DNA of 64,000 nt from Ampullaceana balthica (Eukaryota; Mollusca; Gastropoda; Lymnaeidae). This document shows, piece after piece, positions 14,101-26,100 of the stretch. Made by a program: the position numbers and the translations under genes. The notes beneath the pieces were generated by a model. That model did not search any database and had not been told where the DNA came from. It worked only from the letters and a program-made list of their open reading frames with translations. The DNA lies in the NCBI GenBank assembly GCA_944989445.1, contig CALYLW010000016.1, positions 4,657,765 to 4,721,764 on the forward strand. Direction: 5' to 3'. Position 1 is the stretch's first letter, and each line of letters begins with the position of its first letter.

Positions 14101-17100
14101 TAAGACAAGTACAGGTGTTGGAGATAGAGACATAAGGAGGTAAGACAAGTACAGGTGTGTGATATAGAGGCTTTAGGAGGTAAGACAAGTACAGGTGTGT
14201 GAGATAGAGACATTGGGAGGTAAGACAAGTACAGGTGTGTGAGATAGAGACATTAGGAGGCAAGACAAGTACAGGTGTGTGAGATAGAGACATTGGGAGG
14301 TAAGACAAGTACAGGTGTGTGAGATAGAGACATTAGGAGGTAAGACAAGTACAGGTGTGTGAGATAGAGACATTGGGAGGTAAGACAAGTACAGGTGTGT
14401 GAGTTAGAGACATTGGGAGGTAAGACAAGTACAGGTGTGTGAGATAGAGACATTAGGAGGTAAGACAAGTACAGGTGTGTGAGATAGAGACATTGGGAGG
14501 TAAGACAAGTACAGGTGTGTGAGATAGAGACATTGTGAGGTAAGACAAGTACAGGTGTGTGAGATAGAGACATTTGGAGGTAAGACAAGTACAGGTGTGT
14601 GAGATAGAGACATTGTGAGGTAAGACAAGTACAGGTGTGTGAGATAGAGGCTTTAGGAGGTAAGACAAGTACAGGTGTGTGAGATAGAGGCTTTAGGAGG
14701 TAAGACAAGTACAGGTGTGTGAGATAGAGGCTTTAGGAGGTAAGACAAGTACAGGTGTGTGAGATAGAGACATTGGGAGGTAAGACAAGTACAGGTGTGT
14801 GAGATAGAGACATTGGGAGGTAAGACAAGTACAGGTGTGTGAGATAGAGACATTGGGAGGTAAGACAAGTACAGGTGTGTGAGATACAGACATTGGGAGG
14901 TAAGACAAGTACAGGTGTGTGAGATAGAGACATTGTGAGGTAAGACAAGTACAGGTGTGTGAGATAGAGACATTTGGAGGTAAGACAAGTACAGGTGTGT
15001 GAGATAGAGACATTGTGAGGTAAGACAAGTACAGGTGTGTGAGATAGAGGCTTTAGGAGGTTAGACAAGTACAGGTGTGTGAGATAGAGGCATTGGGAGT
15101 TAAGACAAGTACAGGTGTGTGAGATAGAGACATTTGGAGGTAAGACAAGTACAGGTGTGTGAGATAGAGACATTTGGAGGTAAGACAAGTACAGGTGTGT
15201 GAGATAGAGACATTAGGAGGTAAGACAAGTACAGGTGTGTGAGATAGAGACATTTGGAGGTAAGACAAGTACAGGTGTGTGAGATAGAGACATTTGCAGG
15301 TAAGACAAGTACAGGTGTGTGAGTTAGAGACATTTGCAGGTAAGACAAGTACAGGTGTGTGAGATAGAGACATTTGGAGGTAAGACAAGTACAGGTGTGT
15401 GAGTTAGAGACATTTGGAGGTAAGACAAGTACAGGTGTGTGAGTTAGAGACATTAGGAGGTAAGACAAGTACAGGTGTGTGAGTTAGAGGCATTTGGAGG
15501 TAAGACAAGTACAGGTGTGTGAGATAGAGGCATTTGGAGGTAAGACAAGTACAGGTGTGTGAGATACAGACATTAGGAGGTAAGACAAGTACAGGTGTGT
15601 GAGATACAGACATTAGGAGGTAAGACAAGTACAGGTGTGTGAGATAGAGACATTTGGAGGTAAGACAAGTACAGGTGTGTGAGATAGAGACATTTGGAGG
15701 TAAGACAAGTACAGGTGTGTGAGATAGAGACATTTGCAGGTAAGACAAGTACAGGTGTGTGAGATAGAGACATTTGGAGGTAAGACAAGTACAGGTGTGT
15801 GAGATAGAGACATTTGCAGGTAAGACAAGTACAGGTGTGTGAGTTAGAGACATTTGGAGGTAAGACAAGTACAGGTGTGTGAGTTAGAGACATTAGGAGG
15901 TAAGACAAGTACAGGTGTGTGAGTTAGAGACATTTGGAGGTAAGACAAGTACAGGTGTGTGAGTTAGAGACATTAGGAGGTAAGACAAGTACAGGTGTGT
16001 GAGTTAGAGACATTTGGAGGTAAGACAAGTACAGGTGTGTGAGTTAGAGACATTTGGAGGTAAGACAAGTACAGGTGTGTGAGATAGAGACATTTGGAGG
16101 TAAGACAAGTACAGGTGTGTGAGATAGAGACATTAGGAGGTAAGACAAGTACAGGTGTGTGAGATAGAGACATTTGGAGGTAAGACAAGTACAGGTGTGT
16201 GAGATAGAGACATTTGCAGGTAAGACAAGTACAGGTGTGTGAGTTAGAGACATTTGCAGGTAAGACAAGTACAGGTGTGTGAGTTAGAGACATTTGGAGG
16301 TAAGACAAGTACAGGTGTGTGAGATAGAGACATTTGGAGGTAAGACAAGTACAGGTGTGTGAGTTAGAGACATTTGGAGGTAAGACAAGTACAGGTGTGT
16401 GAGTTAGAGACATTTGGAGGTAAGACAAGTACAGGTGTGTGAGTTAGAGACATTTGGAGGTAAGACAAGTACAGGTGTGTGAGATAGAGACATTTGGAGG
16501 TAAGACAAGTACAGGTGTGTGAGATAGAGACATTTGGAGGTAAGACAAGTACAGGTGTGTGAGATAGAGACATTTGGAGGTAAGACAAGTACAGGTGTGT
16601 GAGATAGAGACATTTGCAGGTAAGACAAGTACAGGTGTGTGAGATAGAGACATTGGGAGGTAAGACAAGTACAGGTGTGTGAGTTAGAGACATTTGGAGG
16701 TAAGACAAGTACAGGTGTGTGAGTTAGAGACATTTGGAGGTAAGACAAGTACAGGTGTGTGAGATAGAGACATTTGGAGGTAAGACAAGTACAGGTGTGT
16801 GAGATAGAGACATTTGCAGGTAAGACAAGTACAGGTGTGTGAGATAGAGACATTTGGAGGTAAGACAAGTACAGGTGTGTGAGATAGAGACATTTGCAGG
16901 TAAGACAAGTACAGGTGTGTGAGATAGAGACATTGGGAGGTAAGACAAGTACAGGTGTGTGAGTTAGAGACATTAGGAGGTAAGACAAGTACAGGTGTGT
17001 GAGATAGAGACATTGGGAGGTAAGACAAGTACACGTGTGTGAGTTAGAGACATTAGGAGGTAAGACAAGTACAGGTGTGTGAGATAGAGACATTAGGAGG

Positions 17101-20100
17101 TAAGACAAGTACAGGTGTGTGAGATAGAGACATTAGGAGGTAAGACAAGTACAGGTGTGTGAGATAGAGGCACTAGGAGGTAAGACAAGTACAGGTGTGT
17201 GAGATGGAGACATTGGGAGGTAAGACAAGTACAGGTGTGTGAGATAGAGACATTAGGAGGTAAGACAAGTACAGGTGTGTGAGTTAGAGGACATTGGGAG
17301 GTAAGACAAGTACAGGTGTGTGAGATAGAGACATTTGGAGGTAAGACAAGTACAGGTGTGTGAGATAGAGACATTAGGAGGTAAGACAAGTACAGGTGTG
17401 TGAGTTAGAGGACATTGGGAGGTAAGACAAGTACAGGTGTGTGAGATAGAGACATTAGGAGGTAAGACAAGTACAGGTGTGTGAGTTAGAGACATTAGGA
17501 GGTAAGACAAGTACAGGTGTGTGAGATAGAGACATTGGGAGGTAAGACAAGTACAGGTGTGTGAGATAGAGACATTGGGAGGTAAGACAAGTACAGGTGT
17601 GTGAGTTAGAGACATTTGGAGGTAAGACAAGTACAGGTGTGTGAGATAGAGACATTAGGAGGTAAGACAAGTACAGGTGTGTGAGATAGAGACATTTGGA
17701 GGTAAGACAAGTACAGGTGTGTGAGATAGAGACATTTGGAGGTAAGACAAGTACAGGTGTGTGAGTTAGAGACATTAGGAGGTAAGACAAGTACAGGTGT
17801 GTGAGTTAGAGACATTTGGAGGTAAGACAAGTACAGGTGTGTGAGATAGAGACATTTGGAGGTAAGACAAGTACAGGTGTGTGAGATAGAGACATTAGGA
17901 GGTAAGACAAGTACAGGTGTGTGAGATAGAGACATTAGGAGGTAAGACAAGTACAGGTGTGTGAGATAGAGACATTTGGAGGTAAGACAAGTACAGGTGT
18001 GTGAGATAGAGACATTTGGAGGTAAGACAAGTACAGGTGTGTGAGATAGAGACATTTGGAGGTAAGACAAGTACAGGTGTGTGAGATAGAGACATTTGGA
18101 GGTAAGACAAGTACAGGTGTGTGAGATAGAGACATTTGGAGGTAAGACAAGTACAGGTGTGTGAGTTAGAGACATTTGGAGGTAAGACAAGTACAGGTGT
18201 GTGAGATAGAGACATTTGGAGGTAAGACAAGTACAGGTGTGTGAGATAGAGACATTTGGAGGTAAGACAAGTACAGGTGTGTGAGATAGAGACATTTGGA
18301 GGTAAGACAAGTACAGGTGTGTGAGATAGAGACATTAGGAGGTAAGACAAGTACAGGTGTGTGAGATAGAGACATTGGGAGGTAAGACAAGTACAGGTGT
18401 GTGAGTTAGAGACATTAGGAGGTAAGACAAGTACAGGTGTGTGAGATAGAGACATTAGGAGGTAAGACAAGTACAGGTGTGTGAGATAGAGACATTAGGA
18501 GGTAAGACAAGTACAGGTGTGTGAGATAGAGACATTAGGAGGTAAGACAAGTACAGGTGTGTGAGATAGAGACATTGGGAGGTAAGACAAGTACAGGTGT
18601 GTGAGATAGAGACATTAGGAGGTAAGACAAGTACAGGTGTGTGAGATAGAGACATTTGGAGGTAAGACAAGTACAGGTGTGTGAGATAGAGACATTTGGA
18701 GGTAAGACAAGTACAGGTGTGTGAGATAGAGACATTTGGAGGTAAGACAAGTACAGGTGTGTGAGTTAGAGACATTTGGAGGTAAGACAAGTACAGGTGT
18801 GTGAGATAGAGACATTTGGAGGTAAGACAAGTACAGGTGTGTGAGTTAGAGACATTTGGAGGTAAGACAAGTACAGGTGTGTGAGTTAGAGACATTTGGA
18901 GGTAAGACAAGTACAGGTGTGTGAGTTAGAGACATTTGGAGGTAAGACAAGTACAGGTGTGTGAGATAGAGACATTTGGAGGTAAGACAAGTACAGGTGT
19001 GTGAGATAGAGACATTTGGAGGTAAGACAAGTACAGGTGTGTGAGTTAGAGACATTTGGAGGTAAGACAAGTACAGGTGTGTGAGTTAGAGACATTTGGA
19101 GGTAAGACAAGTACAGGTGTGTGAGATAGAGACATTTGGAGGTAAGACAAGTACAGGTGTGTGAGTTAGAGACATTTGGAGGTAAGACAAGTACAGGTGT
19201 GTGAGTTAGAGACATTTGGAGGTAAGACAAGTACAGGTGTGTGAGATAGAGACATTTGGAGGTAAGACAAGTACAGGTGTGTGAGATAGAGACATTAGGA
19301 GGTAAGACAAGTACAGGTGTGTGAGATAGAGACATTTGGAGGTAAGACAAGTACAGGTGTGTGAGATAGAGACATTTGGAGGTAAGACAAGTACAGGTGT
19401 GTGAGATAGAGACATTTGGAGGTAAGACAAGTACAGGTGTGTGAGATAGAGACATTTGGAGGTAAGACAAGTACAGGTGTGTGAGATAGAGACATTGGGA
19501 GGTAAGACAAGTACAGGTGTGTGAGATAGAGACATTAGGAGGTAAGACAAGTACAGGTGTGTGAGATAGAGACATTGGGAGGTAAGACAAGTACAGGTGT
19601 GTGAGATAGAGACATTAGGAGGTAAGACAAGTACAGGTGTGTGAGATAGAGACATTAGGAGGTAAGACAAGTACAGGTGTGTGAGATAGAGACATTAGGA
19701 GGTAAGACAAGTACAGGTGTGTGAGATAGAGACATTGGGAGGTAAGACAAGTACAGGTGTGTGAGATAGAGACATTAGGGAGGTAAGACAAGTACAGGTG
19801 TGTGAGATAGAGACATTTGGAGGTAAGACAAGTACAGGTGTGTGAGTTAGAGACATTGGGAGGTAAGACAAGTACAGGTGTGTGAGATAGAGACATTGGG
19901 AGGTAAGACAAGTACAGGTGTGTGAGATAGAGACATTGGGAGGTAAGACAAGTACAGGTGTGTGAGTTAGAGACATTTGGAGGTAAGACAAGTACAGGTG
20001 TGTGAGATAGAGACATTAGGAGGTAAGACAAGTACAGGTGTGTGAGATAGAGACATTTGGAGGTAAGACAAGTACAGGTGTGTGAGTTAGAGACATTTGG

Positions 20101-23100
20101 AGGTAAGACAAGTACAGGTGTGTGAGATAGAGACATTTGGAGGTAAGACAAGTACAGGTGTGTGAGATAGAGACATTTGGAGGTAAGACAAGTACAGGTG
20201 TGTGAGATAGAGACATTTGGAGGTAAGACAAGTACAGGTGTGTGAGATAGAGACATTAGGAGGTAAGACAAGTACAGGTGTGTGAGATAGAGACATTTAG
20301 GAGGTAAGACAAGTACAGGTGTGTGAGATAGAGACATTAGGAGGTAAGACAAGTACAGGTGTGTGAGATAGAGACATTTGGAGGTAAGACAAGTACAGGT
20401 GTGTGAGATAGAGACATTAGGAGGTAAGACAAGTACAGGTGTGTGAGATAGAGACATTTGGAGGTAAGACAAGTACAGGTGTGTGAGATAGAGACATTTG
20501 GAGGTAAGACAAGTACAGGTGTGTGAGATAGAGACATTTGGAGGTAAGACAAGTACAGGTGTGTGAGATAGAGACATTTGGAGGTAAGACAAGTACAGGT
20601 GTGTGAGATAGAGACATTTGGAGGTAAGACAAGTACAGGTGTGTGAGATAGAGACATTTGGAGGTAAGACAAGTACAGGTGTGTGAGATAGAGACATTTG
20701 GAGGTAAGACAAGTACAGGTGTGTGAGATAGAGACATTTGGAGGTAAGACAAGTACAGGTGTGTGAGATAGAGACATTTGGAGGTAAGACAAGTACAGGT
20801 GTGTGAGATAGAGACATTTGGAGGTAAGACAAGTACAGGTGTGTGAGTTAGAGACATTTGGAGGTAAGACAAGTACAGGTGTGTGAGTTAGAGACATTTG
20901 GAGGTAAGACAAGTACAGGTGTGTGAGATAGAGACATTTGGAGGTAAGACAAGTACAGGTGTGTGAGTTAGAGACATTTGGAGGTAAGACAAGTACAGGT
21001 GTGTGAGTTAGAGACATTTGGAGGTAAGACAAGTACAGGTGTGTGAGTTAGAGACATTTGGAGGTAAGACAAGTACAGGTGTGTGAGATAGAGACATTTG
21101 GAGGTAAGACAAGTACAGGTGTGTGAGATAGAGACATTTGGAGGTAAGACAAGTACAGGTGTGTGAGATAGAGACATTTGGAGGTAAGACAAGTACAGGT
21201 GTGTGAGATAGAGACATTTGGAGGTAAGACAAGTACAGGTGTGTGAGATAGAGACATTTGGAGGTAAGACAAGTACAGGTGTGTGAGATAGAGACATTTG
21301 GGAGGTAAGACAAGTACAGGTGTGTGAGATAGAGACATTAGGAGGTAAGACAAGTACAGGTGTGTGAGATAGAGACATTGGGAGGTAAGACAAGTACAGG
21401 TGTGTGAGTTAGAGACATTAGGAGGTAAGACAAGTACAGGTGTGTGAGATAGAGACATTAGGAGGTAAGACAAGTACAGGTGTGTGAGTTAGAGACATTA
21501 GGAGGTAAGACAAGTACAGGTGTGTGAGATAGAGACATTGGGAGGTAAGACAAGTACAGGTGTGTGAGATAGAGACATTGGAGGTAAGACAAGTACAGGT
21601 GTGTGAGATAGAGACATTTGGAGGTAAGACAAGTACAGGTGTGTGAGATAGAGACATTGGGAGGTAAGACAAGTACAGGTGTGTGAGATAGAGACATTGG
21701 AGGTAAGACAAGTACAGGTGTGTGAGATAGAGACATTGGGAGGTAAGACAAGTACAGGTGTGTGAGATAGAGACATTTGGAGGTAAGACAAGTACAGGTG
21801 TGTGAGATAGAGACATTAGGAGGTAAGACAAGTACAGGTGTGTGAGTTAGAGACATTTGGAGGTAAGACAAGTACAGGTGTGTGAGTTAGAGACATTAGG
21901 AGGTAAGACAAGTACAGGTGTGTGAGATAGAGACATTTGGAGGTAAGACAAGTACAGGTGTGTGAGATAGAGACATTTGGAGGTAAGACAAGTACAGGTG
22001 TGTGAGATAGAGACATTAGGGAGGTAAGACAAGTACAGGTGTGTGAGATAGAGACATTAGGAGGTAAGACAAGTACAGGTGTGTGAGATAGAGACATTTG
22101 GAGGTAAGACAAGTACAGGTGTGTGAGATAGAGACATTTGGAGGTAAGACAAGTACAGGTGTGTGAGATAGAGACATTTGGAGGTAAGACAAGTACAGGT
22201 GTGTGAGATAGAGACATTTGGAGGTAAGACAAGTACAGGTGTGTGAGATAGAGACATTTGGAGGTAAGACAAGTACAGGTGTGTGAGATAGAGACATTTG
22301 GAGGTAAGACAAGTACAGGTGTGTGAGATAGAGACATTTGGAGGTAAGACAAGTACAGGTGTGTGAGATAGAGACATTTGGAGGTAAGACAAGTACAGGT
22401 GTGTGAGATAGAGACATTTGGAGGTAAGACAAGTACAGGTGTGTGAGATAGAGACATTTGGAGGTAAGACAAGTACAGGTGTGTGAGATAGAGACATTTG
22501 GAGGTAAGACAAGTACAGGTGTGTGAGATAGAGACATTTGGAGGTAAGACAAGTACAGGTGTGTGAGATAGAGACATTTGGAGGTAAGACAAGTACAGGT
22601 GTGTGAGATAGAGACATTTGGAGGTAAGACAAGTACAGGTGTGTGAGATAGAGACATTTGGAGGTAAGACAAGTACAGGTGTGTGAGATAGAGACATTTG
22701 GAGGTAAGACAAGTACAGGTGTGTGAGATAGAGACATTTGGAGGTAAGACAAGTACAGGTGTGTGAGATAGAGACATTTGGAGGTAAGACAAGTACAGGT
22801 GTGTGAGATAGAGACATTTGGAGGTAAGACAAGTACAGGTGTGTGAGTTAGAGACATTTGGAGGTAAGACAAGTACAGGTGTGTGAGATAGAGACATTTG
22901 GAGGTAAGACAAGTACAGGTGTGTGAGATAGAGACATTTGGAGGTAAGACAAGTACAGGTGTGTGAGATAGAGACATTTAGGAGGTAAGACAAGTACAGG
23001 TGTGTGAGATAGAGACATTTGGAGGTAAGACAAGTACAGGTGTGTGAGATAGAGACATTTGGAGGTAAGACAAGTACAGGTGTGTGAGATAGAGACATTT

Positions 23101-26100
23101 GGAGGTAAGACAAGTACAGGTGTGTGAGATAGAGACATTGGGAGGTAAGACAAGTACAGGTGTGTGAGATAGAGACATTAGGAGGTAAGACAAGTACAGG
23201 TGTGTGAGATAGAGACATTGGGAGGTAAGACAAGTACAGGTGTGTGAGATAGAGACATTGGAGGTAAGACAAGTACAGGTGTGTGAGATAGAGACATTAG
23301 GAGGTAAGACAAGTACAGGTGTGTGAGATAGAGACATTAGGAGGTAAGACAAGTACAGGTGTGTGAGATAGAGACATTAGGAGGTAAGACAAGTACAGGT
23401 GTGTGAGATAGAGACATTGGGAGGTAAGACAAGTACAGGTGTGTGAGATAGAGACATTAGGAGGTAAGACAAGTACAGGTGTGTGAGATAGAGACATTGG
23501 GAGGTAAGACAAGTACAGGTGTGTGAGATAGAGACATTTGGAGGTAAGACAAGTACAGGTGTGTGAGATAGAGACATTAGGAGGTAAGACAAGTACAGGT
23601 GTGTGAGATAGAGACATTTGGAGGTAAGACAAGTACAGGTGTGTGAGATAGAGACATTAGGAGGTAAGACAAGTACAGGTGTGTGAGATAGAGACATTTG
23701 GAGGTAAGACAAGTACAGGTGTGTGAGATAGAGACATTGGGAGGTAAGACAAGTACAGGTGTGTGAGATAGAGACATTTGGAGGTAAGACAAGTACAGGT
23801 GTGTGAGATAGAGACATTTGGAGGTAAGACAAGTACAGGTGTGTGAGATAGAGACATTAGGAGGTAAGACAAGTACAGGTGTGTGAGATAGAGACATTTG
23901 GAGGTAAGACAAGTACAGGTGTGTGAGATAGAGACATTTGGAGGTAAGACAAGTACAGGTGTGTGAGATAGAGACATTAGGAGGTAAGACAAGTACAGGT
24001 GTGTGAGATAGAGACATTTGGAGGTAAGACAAGTACAGGTGTGTGAGATAGAGACATTTGGAGGTAAGACAAGTACAGGTGTGTGAGATAGAGACATTTG
24101 GAGGTAAGACAAGTACAGGTGTGTGAGATAGAGACATTAGGAGGTAAGACAAGTACAGGTGTGTGAGATAGAGACATTTGGAGGTAAGACAAGTACAGGT
24201 GTGTGAGATAGAGACATTTGGAGGTAAGACAAGTACAGGTGTGTGAGATAGAGACATTTGGAGGTAAGACAAGTACAGGTGTGTGAGATAGAGACATTTG
24301 GAGGTAAGACAAGTACAGGTGTGTGAGATAGAGACATTAGGAGGTAAGACAAGTACAGGTGTGTGAGATAGAGACATTTGGAGGTAAGACAAGTACAGGT
24401 GTGTGAGATAGAGACATTGGAGGTAAGACAAGTACAGGTGTGTGAGATAGAGACATTTGGAGGTAAGACAAGTACAGGTGTGTGAGATAGAGACATTAGG
24501 AGGTAAGACAAGTACAGGTGTGTGAGATAGAGACATTTGGAGGTAAGACAAGTACAGGTGTGTGAGATAGAGACATTTGGAGGTAAGACAAGTACAGGTG
24601 TGTGAGATAGAGACATTAGGAGGTAAGACAAGTACAGGTGTGTGAGATAGAGACATTTGGAGGTAAGACAAGTACAGGTGTGTGAGATAGAGACATTAGG
24701 AGGTAAGACAAGTANNNNNNNNNNNNNNNNNNNNNNNNNNNNNNNNNNNNNNNNNNNNNNNNNNNNNNNNNNNNNNNNNNNNNNNNNNNNNNNNNNNNNN
24801 NNNNNNNNNNNNNNGATAGAGGCTTTAGGAGGTAAGAGAATTCCATATAACTTTTTTTTATGAGATAAGGGCATCTTATCCCCAGATTGCTCGCCGCCTT
24901 ATTACGGCTTGTACTGTGAGGGAGTCTGTGGTACACGGTGTAAGGACCGCCGGTGTCACTACAACGGATTTTGTTATCATTGTCTGGATAAAAGCCTTGG
25001 CAAACGTTGTCTGGATGGTAGGTCACTTAGATGGATGGTTGTTCAAGTTGATGGTAGTTCACTTAGATGGTAGGTCACTTAGATGGTAGGTCACTTAGAT
25101 AGATGGTAGATACTTAGATTAAATGGTAGTTCACATGGATGGTATGTCACTTAGTTTATTGGTAGGTCACTTAGATAGATGGTAGGTCACTTAGATAGAT
25201 GGTAGGTCACTTATATAGATGGTAGGTCACTTATATAGATGGTAGGTCACTTATATAGATGTTAACTCACTTATATAGATGTTAACTCACTTATATAGAT
25301 GGTAGGTCACTTATATAGATGGTAGGTCACTTATATAGATGTTAACTCACTTATATAGATGGTAGGTCACTTATATAGATGGTAGGTCACTTATATAGAT
25401 GGTAGGTCACTTATATAGATGGTAGGTCACTTACATGCTACAGATTAGTACAGATGCTTATCTGAAGCCTAAACTTGATGAACCAAAGAAACAAAGAAAA
25501 TGGGGGTCAGAAGAAAAGAAGAGCTGGAGAAATATTACAACAAATCAGCCAGAATATACATACGTACACACTTGCAGCCTGGAAGTAAAGTGTATATGCA
25601 GAAAGAACCTAAAGGCTCGTGGCAGCCAGCAGTCGTCGTGTCGGCAGCAACGACGCCAAGGTCATACATCGTTAAGACTAAAGATGGTATGACATACTGA
25701 CGAAACAACATCATGCTGAGACAGGCATTTCGTGGAAGGAGAGGTGTGACAGATATTTTTGAGTATGACACACCAGAAATAGAGCATGAAGAACACGTTC
25801 CCAGCGTTGGTAGAAATGGGTCATCAGCTACTCAGCAAGCGAAGTCAACAGCAACAACAACAACAAGATACGGGAGACAGGTGAGGTCACCAAAGAGATA
25901 CCCAGACAAAGAGACATTAAAGATGGGCTGTGCTTTGAAAGACATTTGGAGATTCAGTGTTATAATTCATGTGCTGAATTGTTCGATGTTTTTAATTGTA
26001 TTATTCTTATTGATAATCTGGGCCATTCGTTTTGTTAGAAGAGAGATGTGAGAGACGTGTTGTTGTGTTTACATTGTAATTGTATGAGCATGCAAGGACT

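Noticed and set aside
5113..24714. CRISPR-like array (regular about 40-bp repeat)
   Set aside because: There are no unique spacers, no cas genes, and the host is clearly a eukaryote with introns. Units are contiguous and include an exon end.
5113..24714. 460 functional microexons of 25 nt between TACAG and GTAAG
   Set aside because: Each unit has AG and GT, but the 15-nt intervals lack a pyrimidine tract and branch-point room, so splicing between units is not credible without RNA evidence.
4997..24874. Many minus-strand open frames (up to 418 codons) with LSHTPVLVLPPNVSISHTC repeats
   Set aside because: They are the reverse complement of the 40-bp minisatellite. Frame length depends only on unit variants, and the array lies in an intron of a + strand gene.
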